NCBI GenBank assembly: GCA_903825645.1
Contig: CAIKBL010000040.1
Span: 124,001-188,000 of the forward strand
DNA: 64,000 nt
Direction: 5' to 3'
DNA from: an uncultured Pseudomonadota bacterium
GTDB lineage: Bacteria > Pseudomonadota > Gammaproteobacteria > Ga0077536
The notes below the pieces were generated by a model, which saw nothing but the letters and a program-made list of their open reading frames with translations, ran no database searches and was not told the origin of the DNA. The translations under genes were made by a program, and so were the position numbers. Positions 1 to 9,849 of the stretch are shown piece after piece. The stretch's first letter is position 1, and every line of letters begins with the position of its first letter.

Positions 1-3000
1 CCCTGACGTCCGAAATCGATGCGCCGGATCCCAAGCCGGGCGGCAACGAGTTTGAGCGCCGCCACGCGGAACAAATTGTGCACGGGCTCCCGAAACTCAC
101 CGAAACGATCGATCACTTCCTCTTTCAGTCCCTCTAAATCCTGCTCGTCAAGCGCGCTGCCGATCCGCTTGTATAACACCAGTCGGGCATGCACATCCGG
201 CAGATAATCCTCCGGCAGCAGCGCCGGGATGTGGAGTTCAATCTCTGTGCCACGGGGCTCCTGATCGGCTAAATCAGGTTGTCGCCCGGCCTTGAGCGCC
301 GCAACTGCTCGGTTGAGCAGCTCGGCATACAGGCCAAAACCAATTTCCTGGATATGTCCGCTCTGCTCGTCGCCGAGGATTTCGCCAGCCCCACGGATTT
401 CCATGTCGTGGGTCGCGAGCGTGAAACCGACGCCAAGATCTTCCATCGCTTCTAGTGCATCGAGACGTTTAACCGCATCCGCGGTGATGGCCTTACGCGG
501 CGGGGCGATGAGATAGGCATAGGCACGGTGATGAGAACGTCCGACCCGACCGCGTAACTGGTAGAGCTGTGCTAGCCCGAATTTATCCGCGCGATTGATG
601 ATCATCGTATTCGCGCTCGGCACGTCAATGCCTGTCTCGATAATCGTGGTACACACGAGCACGTTGCAGCGTCGATGATAAAAATCGAGCATGACCTGCT
701 CGAGATCGCGCTCCCGCAACTGCCCGTGCGCAAACTGGACACGGGCTTCAGGAACCAGCGCGGCGATAGTCGCCGTCAGCTTCTCGATGGTCTCTACTTC
801 GTTATGCACGAAATACACCTGCCCACCGCGCGCAATTTCGCGCAGGATGGCCTCCCGAATCAACTCATCCGACCATTCATAAATGAACGTTTTGATGGCC
901 AACCGCTTGGAAGGTGCGGTCGCGATCACCGACAGTTCCCGCGTGCCGGCCAGGGCCATGTTGAGCGTGCGCGGAATGGGCGTCGCGGTCAGCGTCAGAA
1001 TATCCACTTCGCTGCGCAGGGCCTTCAGCTGCTCCTTCTGACGGACCCCAAAGCGATGCTCTTCATCGATGATGACCAGACCCAGATCTTTGAATTTGAG
1101 ATCGGGGCTGAGCAGTTTATGGGTCCCCACCACGATGTCCACGGTGCCATCCGCCAGTCCGGCGCGCGCGCCGCGACTCGTCTGTGCATCGCTGAAGCGG
1201 GATAACTGTTCAATTTTGACCGGCCAGTCGGCGAAGCGATCTCGAAAGGTCTGGTAGTGCTGCTGGGCAAGGAGCGTAGTCGGCACCAGTACCGCAACCT
1301 GTCGTCCGCCGTTGACCGCGATGAAGGCAGCACGCATCGCGACTTCGGTTTTGCCAAAACCGACGTCACCGCACACGAGGCGATCCATAGGCTGTGACCG
1401 CTGCATGTCCGCCGTGACAGCTTCAATGGCCGCGGCCTGATCCGCCGTTTCTTCAAACGGGAAACCTTGTGCAAAACTGAGATAGGCGTCGCGTTCAAGC
1501 TTAAACGCGTGACCGACACGCGCCGCCCGCTTGGCATGAATTTCCAGCAATTCTGCGGCGACATCTCGAATACGTTCTGCTGCCCGACGCCGGGCTTTGT
1601 CCCATTGCCCACTCCCCAACTTGTGGAGGGGAGCCCGATCGGGATCGATGCCCGTGTAGCGGCTGATCAGTCCCAGAGACGCGACCGGGATATAAAGCTT
1701 GTCACCGTCGGCATACTCGAGCTTGATGTATTCGTTCGCCGCATCGCCGGCGGTGATCACCTCAAGGCCGAGGTAGCGACCAATGCCATGGAGCTCGTGG
1801 ACAACGGGTGCCCCCACGCGCAACTCCGCCAGATTGCGCACAACCGCTTCCTGATCGACATTACTGCGGCGCCGACGACGACGCTGCGCCGCACGCTCCC
1901 CGAACAGTTGGCTCTCGGTGATGAGGGCGACCGCGGGATCGTCCATCTCCACGCCCTCGGCTAGCGGCGCGACGGCAAGCCCCAGCCGACAATCCCCTTC
2001 GAGAAATTCTGTCCAGGAAGCGAGATTTTTGAGCGGCAGTTGGTGCCGCTGGAAAAGCTCAGAAATCGTCTCGCGTCGACCGGTGGACTCTGCAACGATG
2101 AGAATGCGACCCGGGTAGCGCTCGACATAAGCAGCGACCGCCCCCAATGGCTCTCGCGCCCGCACATCGATGGGAAGGCGCGGCGCCGGGCGTGTGGCAA
2201 AGCGACTACCGCGTGCACGGTCCGACCACTCTTCGCCCCCTAGCGCAATACGTGGGTAGGCCGCAAGCCGCTCCTCAGTCTCGGGCCAATTCAAGAATAA
2301 CTTCGCGGGCGCCAGCAAAGGGCGCTCAATGTCGTGCCGCAGTTGTTCGTAACGGGTCGCCACCGTTTGCAGGAACGTTTCGGCACCCGCCGAGACGAGA
2401 CCGTCGAGCAGAAAGAGTGTCCCCGCCGGGAGATAATCAAAAAGCGTGGATACGCCCTCGAAGAAAAGCGGGAGATAGTATTCGATCCCCGCGGGCGCGA
2501 GCCCATTGCTCACGTCTTCGAAGATCGGACTCGCCGAGGGACGGCCTTCAAAACTGATCCGCCAGTTACGCTTGAAGGTCGCGATGGCCTCTGGCGTCAG
2601 GGGCACCTCGCGTGCAGGTAGGAGCTCTATTTTATCGACCTGGGTCGACGAGCGCTGGGTCTCCACGTCAAAAAGTCGCAGAGATTCGATGTCATCATCG
2701 AACAAGTCGATCCGGAATGGCTGTGGCGCCCCCATCGGAAACACATCGATGATCGAACCACGCAGAGCGAAATCGCCATGATCCATCACTTGCGGCGTAT
2801 GCCGGTAACCGGCTTCCTGCAGACGTTGCCGGAAGGCTTCACGGTCCAGTCGCTCCCCGGTGCGCAGCAAAAAGCTCTGGCCCTGCAGCCACTGTCGCGG
2901 GGGAAGTCGGTGGAGGAGCGTACTAACAGACATGACAAGACAACCCTGTCGGGATTGTCCGAGCTGGCAAAGCGTGGCAATACGGTCGGAGATGATGTCC

Positions 3001-3272
3001 TGGAAGGGACTGAAACGGTCGTAGGGCAGCGTTTCCCAGTCCGGCAAATGCAGCACCTCCAGCTCCGGTGCAAAAAAGGGCAATTCAACTTCGTATTGAG
3101 CGGCGGTGGCGGAATCCGGGCAGACTAGAACCGACAGACCGCGTTGACCTCGCACCGCCTCGGCGATCGCCAGCGAGCGTCCTGCGCCAAACAGCTGCGT
3201 CCAATAGCGAATAGACTCCCCCGGCGCCGGCGGTACCGCCGACAGGGGGCTCAGGCGAACGGTATCATCCAT
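1..3272 (-). CDS. mfd: Transcription-repair coupling factor Mfd (C-terminus beyond window)
   Basis: Mfd is the DNA translocase that removes RNA polymerase stalled at lesions and recruits UvrA. About 1090 residues are visible, of roughly 1150 usual for the family; the missing part is the C-terminal end. In frame with the chosen start are a Walker A motif GDVGFGKTE (Lys about 641) and a Walker B/DEEHRFG motif (from about residue 736), the RecG-like signature that separates Mfd from UvrB and other helicases. The N-terminal third is the UvrB-like region. The ATG at 3270-3272 is preceded by GAGG at a good distance and lies 25 bp after the pyrF stop, so mfd is probably the last gene of the rpsA-pyrF run. 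No damage is seen in the visible part. Confidence 0.96.
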   Translation of the reverse strand, partial: MDDTVRLSPLSAVPPAPGESIRYWTQLFGAGRSLAIAEAVRGQRGLSVLVCPDSATAAQYEVELPFFAPELEVLHLPDWETLPYDRFSPFQDIISDRIATLCQLGQSRQGCLVMSVSTLLHRLPPRQWLQGQSFLLRTGERLDREAFRQRLQEAGYRHTPQVMDHGDFALRGSIIDVFPMGAPQPFRIDLFDDDIESLRLFDVETQRSSTQVDKIELLPAREVPLTPEAIATFKRNWRISFEGRPSASPIFEDVSNGLAPAGIEYYLPLFFEGVSTLFDYLPAGTLFLLDGLVSAGAETFLQTVATRYEQLRHDIERPLLAPAKLFLNWPETEERLAAYPRIALGGEEWSDRARGSRFATRPAPRLPIDVRAREPLGAVAAYVERYPGRILIVAESTGRRETISELFQRHQLPLKNLASWTEFLEGDCRLGLAVAPLAEGVEMDDPAVALITESQLFGERAAQRRRRRRSNVDQEAVVRNLAELRVGAPVVHELHGIGRYLGLEVITAGDAANEYIKLEYADGDKLYIPVASLGLISRYTGIDPDRAPLHKLGSGQWDKARRRAAERIRDVAAELLEIHAKRAARVGHAFKLERDAYLSFAQGFPFEETADQAAAIEAVTADMQRSQPMDRLVCGDVGFGKTEVAMRAAFIAVNGGRQVAVLVPTTLLAQQHYQTFRDRFADWPVKIEQLSRFSDAQTSRGARAGLADGTVDIVVGTHKLLSPDLKFKDLGLVIIDEEHRFGVRQKEQLKALRSEVDILTLTATPIPRTLNMALAGTRELSVIATAPSKRLAIKTFIYEWSDELIREAILREIARGGQVYFVHNEVETIEKLTATIAALVPEARVQFAHGQLRERDLEQVMLDFYHRRCNVLVCTTIIETGIDVPSANTMIINRADKFGLAQLYQLRGRVGRSHHRAYAYLIAPPRKAITADAVKRLDALEAMEDLGVGFTLATHDMEIRGAGEILGDEQSGHIQEIGFGLYAELLNRAVAALKAGRQPDLADQEPRGTEIELHIPALLPEDYLPDVHARLVLYKRIGSALDEQDLEGLKEEVIDRFGEFREPVHNLFRVAALKLVAARLGIRRIDFGRQ

Positions 3273-3297
3273 GCAAAAAACCTCGAGCGGACACCGC

Positions 3298-4005
3298 TCA
3301 ACCCTCCGCCGAAGCGATTTCGGCCGTAATCGCCGCGAGCGCCCGGGCCGGATCGCTTGCGCGGGTGATGGGGCGACCAATCACAAGATAATCGCCACCG
3401 GCATGAACAGCCGCAGCCGGCGTCGCGACACGCTGCTGATCATCGAGGCTCGCCTCGGCGGATCGGATGCCCGGGGTGACCGTCAACCAGTCTGCCCCAC
3501 AGGCTTGCTTGACTGCCGCAATTTCCTGCGGTGAGCACACCACGCCGTCAAGCCCGCACTGGTGGGCGAGGCGCGTGAGTCGCAAGACCTGACCTGCCGG
3601 GCTATCCGGAATACCCACGGCAGCCAGATCCGCCCCGCTCAAGCTGGTTAGGACGGTCACGCCGATGAGCAGCGGTCGGGGCTGCCAACCTTCGAGGCTG
3701 GCGCGCGCCGCGCGCAACATTTCCGGTCCGCCACTGACATGCACATTGATCATCCAGACGCCGAGCGCGGCGGCCGCCTGACAGGCTGCCGCGACCGTGT
3801 TGGGAATATCGTGGTATTTGAGATCAAGGAAGACGGGCTGACCACGCGCGACCAGTGCACGCACGATCGGCGGCCCCTCCCGCGTGAAGAGCTCCTTCCC
3901 TACCTTGAAGGCACAGGCGTGAGGTTCGAGCCGGGACACCAGCGCGAGGGCTTCTTCCCCGGTCGGATGATCCAGTGCCACAATAATCCGATGCGTACGC
4001 TTCAT
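3298..4005 (-). CDS. pyrF: Orotidine 5'-phosphate decarboxylase
   Basis: This enzyme catalyses the last step of UMP synthesis, OMP to UMP plus CO2, in the cytoplasm. The 235-residue product has the normal length for the bacterial TIM-barrel enzyme. It carries the active-site signature [10 protein letters not shown] at residues 61-70, whose Lys and Asp residues form the catalytic charged network, plus an early VALD strand (Asp12) and the FKVGKELF strand. The start overlaps the lapB stop by four bases (ATGA), indicating translational coupling. The order lapA-lapB-pyrF downstream of rpsA and ihfB is the usual gammaproteobacterial one. Confidence 0.98.
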   Translation of the reverse strand: MKRTHRIIVALDHPTGEEALALVSRLEPHACAFKVGKELFTREGPPIVRALVARGQPVFLDLKYHDIPNTVAAACQAAAALGVWMINVHVSGGPEMLRAARASLEGWQPRPLLIGVTVLTSLSGADLAAVGIPDSPAGQVLRLTRLAHQCGLDGVVCSPQEIAAVKQACGADWLTVTPGIRSAEASLDDQQRVATPAAAVHAGGDYLVIGRPITRASDPARALAAITAEIASAEG

Positions 4006-5195
4006 TCGCCCTCGATACCGTGAATGGGTTTTATCTTGTTCCAGGATTTACAACTCGGACATTGCCAGTACACGGAACGCCCCGCAAATCCGCACTGCCC
4101 GCACTTATAAGTTGCCTTGGTCGCCAGCAACCGCACCGTAGTTTCTTTCAGAATCAGTAGATCTTCACGCGGCTCTCCTGCCACACCCGACAACGAATAG
4201 TCGATCAATCGATCGATGCCCCGAAGCGTCGGGCGAATCTTAAGTTCCTGCACCACATACCGTTTAGCGGCTTCGACCCCGCGCTGCTCTTCGAGCAATT
4301 CGGCCATCGCTAACATGGGGGAAGCGCTGATCCGCAAGCTCGCAAGACGGGTCAAATAGTCGGCAAATTCATCCATCCGATTCAGTTCCCGATAACAGCG
4401 CGCGAGCGGCGGAATGGCCTCGCTGACGAGCTCAATATCCTGATGCTCGATACGCTTCAAGGCTTGGATGGCCGCTTCATAATCTCGGTTAGCCAGCGTA
4501 ATGCCGGCCCCCATTAGGTTGGCCCGTGCGCAGCGGCGATCAGCATTGAGCGCTCGTTCGAGATAGGCTTGGGCTTCCGGGCGATTGCTTCGGTCGATCT
4601 CCACTTGCGCGAGTTCGCACAGAAAATGGGCACGTTCAACGCTTAGGTTCTCTCCGTTGGCAAGTTCGAGGCGCGTGCCGAAATCGAGGGCCTTCTCCCA
4701 GTCGCGCTCCTGTTGATAAATATCGATCAGGTGACGCAACGCGGCCGGCTGAAACAGGCCGAGATCGAGCAACTCGAGCAACAAACTTTCCGCCCGGTCG
4801 AGTAAACCCGAACGCATGTAATCAAGCGCAAGTTCGAGCAGCGCCTGGGCACGCTGACTGACGTCGAGCGTGGTGCGTGCCACCAGATTTTGGTGGATCC
4901 GAATAGCGCGGTCCACCTCGCCTCGGCGGCGAAAAAGATTACCCAACGCCAAGTGGGTCTCGATAGTGTCGGTTTCCACCTCGAGAACCTTCACAAAGAT
5001 CTCAATCGCCTTGTCCGGTCGATCATGCAACAGGTAGTTCAGACCTTTGAAGTAATCTGTCCCGATTTGGGGCTTGGTCTCGCGCGGGTACTTCGCGACA
5101 TCGGCGAACGGATCGCGGCGTGCAAAGTACCAACCGGAAAATGCCGCAACCGGCAACAATAGGGCCGTCAGGAAGAAAAGGGCTTCAATGCTCAT
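4002..5195 (-). CDS. lapB: Lipopolysaccharide assembly protein B (TPR protein)
   Basis: LapB (YciM) is an inner-membrane TPR protein that, with FtsH, controls LpxC turnover and so the LPS level. Of its 397 residues, the first 20 or so form a hydrophobic membrane anchor. A long run of helix-turn-helix TPR units fills most of the protein, and a rubredoxin-like metal site lies at the C-terminus, with Cys at about 365, 368, 379 and 382 in two CxxC pairs. Both hallmarks and the length agree with the family. The gene begins 10 bp after lapA and overlaps pyrF by 4 bp. Its functional partner ftsH lies elsewhere in this window (57066-58982). Confidence 0.96.
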   Translation of the reverse strand: MSIEALFFLTALLLPVAAFSGWYFARRDPFADVAKYPRETKPQIGTDYFKGLNYLLHDRPDKAIEIFVKVLEVETDTIETHLALGNLFRRRGEVDRAIRIHQNLVARTTLDVSQRAQALLELALDYMRSGLLDRAESLLLELLDLGLFQPAALRHLIDIYQQERDWEKALDFGTRLELANGENLSVERAHFLCELAQVEIDRSNRPEAQAYLERALNADRRCARANLMGAGITLANRDYEAAIQALKRIEHQDIELVSEAIPPLARCYRELNRMDEFADYLTRLASLRISASPMLAMAELLEEQRGVEAAKRYVVQELKIRPTLRGIDRLIDYSLSGVAGEPREDLLILKETTVRLLATKATYKCGQCGFAGRSVYWQCPSCKSWNKIKPIHGIEGE

Positions 5196-5205
5196 CTGGA
5201 GAGAT

Positions 5206-5472
5206 TCACAGCGAAGGAGACGAACCGCCGGGCACCATCCCTTTGCTGGCCAGCCGACGCGCGCGCCACAGTGCGCGCCGCACGCGTAGCAGATGCGGCA
5301 GCATCGCGCAGCTTCCCAATCCCGCGCCCAGTACCAAGGCGGCGACCACGACCCAGGACAGCGGCAATTCTGCCCGCACGGTGTAGAGATCGATCATCAC
5401 GGTCTGGTGATTGCGGGCGTGAAAGGCCAGCCCTATCAGCAGGGCAACCACCACCGGCAATAAACGGCGCAT
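5206..5472 (-). CDS. lapA: Lipopolysaccharide assembly protein A domain protein (LapA/DUF1049)
   Basis: This small inner-membrane protein of 88 residues has two hydrophobic helices, one at about residues 5-20 and one at about 38-58, followed by a basic cytoplasmic tail with a short helical stretch. This is the LapA (YciS, DUF1049) architecture. LapA and LapB act together in LPS assembly and the gene sits directly before lapB. A GTG at 5473-5475 immediately before the ATG at 5470-5472 is an equally possible start and would add one residue. The 123 bp between ihfB and lapA holds only weak inverted repeats, so transcription may continue through it. Confidence 0.9.
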   Translation of the reverse strand: MRRLLPVVVALLIGLAFHARNHQTVMIDLYTVRAELPLSWVVVAALVLGAGLGSCAMLPHLLRVRRALWRARRLASKGMVPGGSSPSL

Positions 5473-5598
5473 CACAGGATCTCAGCGTGGGCAGACATTA
5501 GAGGAGAGAAGGCAGTGGGGCGATAGGCCCTTCCGCCGGATAATCACCCGCAGGCAGATACAGGCCGCGCTGCGGTCTGCATCATCCGCGTGAGTCCC

Positions 5599-5946
5599 TT
5601 AATCATCATCATCTTCATCAGCATCATGCGCACTGGCCGCACGACCTCGTTCGATGGTGGCGTCATCGAGTGCGTTTACGCGTTCACGTAACTCTTTACC
5701 AGGCTTGAAATGGGGAACGTGTTTGGCAGGCAGTGACACCGGATCCCCCGATTTGGGGTTGCGTCCTAGTCGGGGAGGCCGATAGTGAAGCGAAAAGCTG
5801 CCGAACCCGCGGATTTCAATACGCTCACCGGCAGCCAGCGTCTGACCCATCTGATCCAGCATGGTCTTGACGGCGAGTTCGATGTCCCGGTAGCCGAGCT
5901 GCGTCTGCTTCCTGACAAGAGTCTCAATCAATTCTGATTTCGTCAT
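5599..5946 (-). CDS. ihfB: Integration host factor subunit beta
   Basis: IhfB pairs with IhfA to bend DNA at specific sites in transcription, replication and recombination. The chosen ATG gives 115 residues starting MTKSELIE, preceded by GGAG 11 bases upstream; a longer reading adds 11 residues that do not fit the family. The DNA-binding arm motif [10 protein letters not shown] is at residues 61-70, with the proline that intercalates into DNA, and the RGFGSFS strand precedes it. The last 25 residues form a basic then very acidic tail ending in a run of Asp, longer than in E. coli. The position directly downstream of rpsA is the conserved one. Confidence 0.97.
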   Translation of the reverse strand: MTKSELIETLVRKQTQLGYRDIELAVKTMLDQMGQTLAAGERIEIRGFGSFSLHYRPPRLGRNPKSGDPVSLPAKHVPHFKPGKELRERVNALDDATIERGRAASAHDADEDDDD

Positions 5947-6034
5947 GCCTGCTCTCGCTCCAGTACCATCCAAATTCACGCTGCCATGGGGCCGCGCGGA
6001 AAGTTCCGTGCGGCCCTTCCTTCACCGGCCGAAC

Positions 6035-7723
6035 TCAGCGCTCGAGTTGCTCTTTCAGCAAATCGCCGAGTTTGGTTGTCCCCGGTTCGTGATCAGCACT
6101 GTATTCCTGCAATGCTGTCGCCTCGTCTTCGCTTTCCTTGGCCTTGATGGACAGATTGATGACACGTCGTTTGCGATCGACACCGACAATCATAGCCTCG
6201 ATGGACTCATTTTCCTTCAGCACCTTACGCACATCGTCGATCTGATCGCGAGAAATTTCGCTGGCGCGGATGACGCCCTCGATACCATCCCCGAGATCGA
6301 TCGTGGCGGACTTGGCATCTACTGCCGTGATCGTGCCGACGACAATAGCGCCCTTGGCATTATCTGCGATGTAGGACGAGAACGGATCCTGTGCCAACTG
6401 CTTGACGCCCAGCGAGATACGCTCGCGCTCTGCGTCCACGGCCAATACGACGGTTTCAATCTCATCACCCTTCTTGAAGTTGCGAACGGCTTCTTCGCCC
6501 GGGATGTCCCATGACAAATCGGATAGATGGACCAATCCATCAATGCCACCATCGAGACCAATGAAGATACCAAAGTCAGTAATTGACTTGATAACCCCGG
6601 CCACGCGGTCGTTCTTGTTATGGGTGGCGGCAAACTCTTCCCAAGGGTTAGCGCGGCACTGCTTCATGCCAAGCGAAATACGCCGGCGCTCTTCGTCAAT
6701 ATCGAGCACCATGACTTCGACTTCCTGTCCGAGGTGCACCACTTTCGACGGATGAACGTTCTTGTTCGTCCAGTCCATTTCGGAGACATGGACGAGACCT
6801 TCCACGCCTTCTTCGATTTCAACGAAACAACCGTAATCGGCAATGTTAGTCACCGTACCGAACAGACGAGTGTGCTCCGGATAACGCCGGGAAATATCGA
6901 CCCACGGATCCTCGCCCAGTTGCTTGAGTCCCAGTGAAACTCGGGTACGCTCGCGGTCGAATTTCAACACTTTGACCGTGATTTCTTCGCCAATATTGAC
7001 CACTTCGGAGGGGTGCTTGACGCGCTTCCATGCCATGTCCGTGATGTGCAAGAGGCCATCGATACCACCGAGGTCGATGAACGCGCCGTAATCGGTCAGG
7101 TTCTTCACCAAACCCTTGGTCACTGCGCCTTCCTTCAGGCTCTCGAAGAGTGCTTCGCGCTCTGCCGAATTCTCGCTCTCCACCACTGCACGGCGGGAGA
7201 CGACGACGTTGTTACGTTTCCGATCAACCTTAACCACTTTGAATTCGAGGGGCTTGCCTTCGAGGTAGCTGGTGTCACGCACCGGTCGGACATCCACCAA
7301 CGAACCGGGCAAGAACGCGCGAATCGAAGCGATATCTACCGTGAAGCCACCCTTGACCTTGTCACTGATTACGCCGGTGACGGTCTGCTGGGCTTCGCAT
7401 GCTTTTTCAAGTTCATCCCAAGCCTTGGCCCGTTTCGCTTTCTCGCGTGAGAGTCGTGTTTCGCCAAAACCGTCTTCAACGGCTTCGAGCGCCACATCCA
7501 CAATTTCGCCGACGGAAATTTCCAGTTCCCCCTTGGCATTACGGAACTGCTCGGCGGGAATAACACCTTCAGATTTCAGGCCGGCGCTGACAATGACGAA
7601 ATCGCCGCGGATTTCGACAACCGTCCCTTGGACGATCGTACCGGGCTTCATCTTCGCCTCGACTAGGCTGCTGGCGAATAACTCTGCAAAGCTCTCAACG
7701 GGTGACTCTACTGACATGCTCAC
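6035..7723 (-). CDS. rpsA: 30S ribosomal protein S1
   Basis: S1 binds mRNA leaders and brings them to the 30S subunit. The 562-residue product contains six S1-type OB folds; the repeated pattern '[16 protein letters not shown]' with its variants recurs along the chain (for example [11 protein letters not shown] and [11 protein letters not shown]), each followed by RISLG-type ends. The start is either GTG at 7721-7723, with GAG about 9 bases upstream, or ATG two codons later at 7715-7717. The 121-bp gap upstream separates it from cmk and carries a possible promoter. In E. coli S1 represses its own translation through a weak leader; the poor Shine-Dalgarno here would be consistent with that, which is inference. 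Confidence 0.98.
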   Translation of the reverse strand: MSMSVESPVESFAELFASSLVEAKMKPGTIVQGTVVEIRGDFVIVSAGLKSEGVIPAEQFRNAKGELEISVGEIVDVALEAVEDGFGETRLSREKAKRAKAWDELEKACEAQQTVTGVISDKVKGGFTVDIASIRAFLPGSLVDVRPVRDTSYLEGKPLEFKVVKVDRKRNNVVVSRRAVVESENSAEREALFESLKEGAVTKGLVKNLTDYGAFIDLGGIDGLLHITDMAWKRVKHPSEVVNIGEEITVKVLKFDRERTRVSLGLKQLGEDPWVDISRRYPEHTRLFGTVTNIADYGCFVEIEEGVEGLVHVSEMDWTNKNVHPSKVVHLGQEVEVMVLDIDEERRRISLGMKQCRANPWEEFAATHNKNDRVAGVIKSITDFGIFIGLDGGIDGLVHLSDLSWDIPGEEAVRNFKKGDEIETVVLAVDAERERISLGVKQLAQDPFSSYIADNAKGAIVVGTITAVDAKSATIDLGDGIEGVIRASEISRDQIDDVRKVLKENESIEAMIVGVDRKRRVINLSIKAKESEDEATALQEYSADHEPGTTKLGDLLKEQLER

Positions 7724-7768
7724 AATGGTTTTCTCGTTACTGGCTGAAGTGATAATTGTCTGACACCG

Positions 7769-7797
7769 TATTTATGGCGGCGTGGGCAAGACAGCAA
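7769..7797 (-). promoter_or_regulatory. Possible rpsA promoter
   Basis: On the minus strand a TTGCTG box (7792-7797) and a TAAATA box (7769-7774) are separated by 17 bp. A start near 7762 would give a leader of about 40 nt before rpsA. Both boxes match the sigma-70 consensus only partly, so this is a candidate resting on spacing and on its place in the 121-bp cmk-rpsA gap. Confidence 0.3.
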
Positions 7798-7844
7798 TTC
7801 TCCGGGCCAGGGTTAGGGGTTGAACACAACGAACTGTACTTGCT

Positions 7845-8528
7845 TCAAGCGAGGCCGCGTGCGTGCATCAAACGCATGACGAGGTCTTCGACCTCGACGA
7901 TCCCGAGTCGGGTCGTATCGAGAATAATGGCGTCGTCGGCGGGCTTTAATGGCGCCACTGCGCGCTGCGCGTCGCGCTCGTCGCGCGCGCGGATGTCCTC
8001 AAGAAGCGGCGCGAGATTAACATCAATTCCCTTGCCCTTCAACTGGTTATATCGTCTCTGCGCCCGAATCTCCGGGCTCGCGGTCAGGAAAATTTTCAGT
8101 CCTGCATCGGGGAAGACGACGGTGCCCATGTCCCGACCATCGGCAATCAGGCCCGGAGGCTGGCGCAGCTCATGCTGGCGGGCGAGCAACGCGGCGCGAA
8201 CCGCCGGCACGGCCGCCACCTGAGAAGCGGCGGCCCCAATGATTTCGTCGCGGACCCGGCCAGTCACGCATTCGCCTTCGAGAAGGATTTCGGCCTCCTC
8301 GACGCCGGTCCGAAACTCAACGGGCAGCGCCGCGGCTAACGCGCCTAGCGCGTCCGTCTCAGTCCAGGCAATGCCGCGCTTCAACGCCAAATAGCCGACC
8401 AGCCGGTAAAGCACGCCACTATCCAGGAAATGCCAACCTAAAAGGGATGCAAGTCGTTGACTAAGCGTGCCTTTCCCAGTGCCGCTCGGCCCATCAATAG
8501 CGACGACTGGGGCGATCGTCTGTCTCAT
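7845..8528 (-). CDS. cmk: Cytidylate kinase
   Basis: Cmk phosphorylates CMP and dCMP with ATP. The ATG at 8526-8528 gives 227 residues, the usual length. A longer in-frame reading would run back through the end of aroA and encode a non-conserved extension, so it was rejected. The P-loop GPSGTGKGT lies at residues 13-21 and the family's 'LIADGRDMGTVVFPDAGLKIFLTA' region is clear. aroA ends 20 bp upstream and rpsA follows 121 bp downstream, the classical aroA-cmk-rpsA order. Confidence 0.97.
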   Translation of the reverse strand: MRQTIAPVVAIDGPSGTGKGTLSQRLASLLGWHFLDSGVLYRLVGYLALKRGIAWTETDALGALAAALPVEFRTGVEEAEILLEGECVTGRVRDEIIGAAASQVAAVPAVRAALLARQHELRQPPGLIADGRDMGTVVFPDAGLKIFLTASPEIRAQRRYNQLKGKGIDVNLAPLLEDIRARDERDAQRAVAPLKPADDAIILDTTRLGIVEVEDLVMRLMHARGLA

Positions 8529-8547
8529 CGAACACACCCAGGCGCGC

Positions 8548-9849
8548 CTAAATGCGCAGCCCGGCGCGGCGCGCGAGCGGGACAAAATCCGGAAAAGACG
8601 TCGCAATCGCGGCACAGCCCCGAATGATAATCGGCGCCGATGCCCGGAGACTTGCGATGGCGAAAGCCATGGCGATACGATGATCGCCGTGACTTTCAAT
8701 AAGCCCTCCCGTCAGTGCTCCCCCTTCGATCTCGATGCCATCGGGCAGCGTGGTAATCTGTACGCCCAACGTTCGGAGTCCGGACGCCATGGTGTCGATC
8801 CGGTCGCTTTCCTTGTGTCGCAACTCCTCCGCACCGGTCACCCGGGTGCGGCCACGGGCGCAAGCCGCCGCGATGAACAGGACAGGAAATTCGTCTATCG
8901 CAAGCGGCACTAGGGTCGGCGGCACCTCAATGCCCCGTAACGTCGAAGGCCTCACCGTGATGTCCGCCACAGGCTCGCCGCCGATTTCGCGTGGGTTCTC
9001 ACACGTTATCTCTGCACCCATCAGCCGCAGAATTTCGAGCACCCCGGTACGGGTAGGATTGACGCCCACCGCTTCGACGGTCAGCGCGTGCTGACCGGCA
9101 AGCGCGGCGCCGACCAAGAAGAAAGCCGCCGACGAAATATCAGCAGGCACCGTGAGTGCCGTTGCGCGGAGCGTTTGCCCGCCCGCGACCGACACCCGTG
9201 CGCCACGCTGAATAACGTCCACGCCGAAGCCACGCAACATACGCTCAGTATGATCCCGCGTCGTGGCGGGCTCCGTCACTGCCGTCGTGCCGTCGGCGAA
9301 GAGACCGGCCAGCAGCACGGCCGACTTAACCTGAGCGCTGGCGACGGGTAGCACGTAATCAATCGCATGGAGACGCCGACCCGCGGCGATCGATAAGGGC
9401 GGTGTGCCATTAGGCGCTGTGGTCAGGACGGCACCCATCAACCCCAGGGGCTCGGTCACCCGACGCATCGGCCGGCGCCGCAGGGACGCATCGCCAGTCA
9501 GCGTTGCACCTAATCCTGCCCCTGCGACAATGCCGGCCAGAAGTCGCATCGAGGTACCCGAGTTTCCGCAGTCGAGCACTGTCGCCGGTGCGCGCAGCCC
9601 ATGCAATCCTGCCCCATGAATCTGTAGCACGCGTCCCGCGGCAAGTTCGTCAATACGCACGCCCATCGCACGCAAGGCGCCAATAGTCGCCCGCACGTCT
9701 TCGCCCATCAGACACTCGCGCACTTCGGTGACGCCCTCGGCCAGTGCGCCGAACATCACGGCCCGATGCGAAATCGACTTATCACCTGGGACCCGCAGCG
9801 TCCCCTGCAAGACCCCACCGGGCTGGACAATCAGTTCATCGTCAATCAT
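8548..9849 (-). CDS. aroA: 3-phosphoshikimate 1-carboxyvinyltransferase (EPSP synthase)
   Basis: AroA joins phosphoenolpyruvate to shikimate-3-phosphate, the sixth step of the shikimate pathway. The 433-residue chain has the substrate-binding PGDKSISHRA motif near residue 21, CGNSGTSMRLL near residue 93, SAQVKSAVLLAG, NPTRTG and the C-terminal HGDHRIAM. The combination of the GNSGTSMR and SAQVK forms is typical of class II EPSP synthases rather than the E. coli class I form. The glycine of the GNSGT loop is retained, unlike the alanine found in the best-known glyphosate-tolerant enzyme. Its start overlaps the tyrA stop by four bases (ATGA). Confidence 0.98.
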   Translation of the reverse strand: MIDDELIVQPGGVLQGTLRVPGDKSISHRAVMFGALAEGVTEVRECLMGEDVRATIGALRAMGVRIDELAAGRVLQIHGAGLHGLRAPATVLDCGNSGTSMRLLAGIVAGAGLGATLTGDASLRRRPMRRVTEPLGLMGAVLTTAPNGTPPLSIAAGRRLHAIDYVLPVASAQVKSAVLLAGLFADGTTAVTEPATTRDHTERMLRGFGVDVIQRGARVSVAGGQTLRATALTVPADISSAAFFLVGAALAGQHALTVEAVGVNPTRTGVLEILRLMGAEITCENPREIGGEPVADITVRPSTLRGIEVPPTLVPLAIDEFPVLFIAAACARGRTRVTGAEELRHKESDRIDTMASGLRTLGVQITTLPDGIEIEGGALTGGLIESHGDHRIAMAFAIASLRASAPIIIRGCAAIATSFPDFVPLARRAGLRI

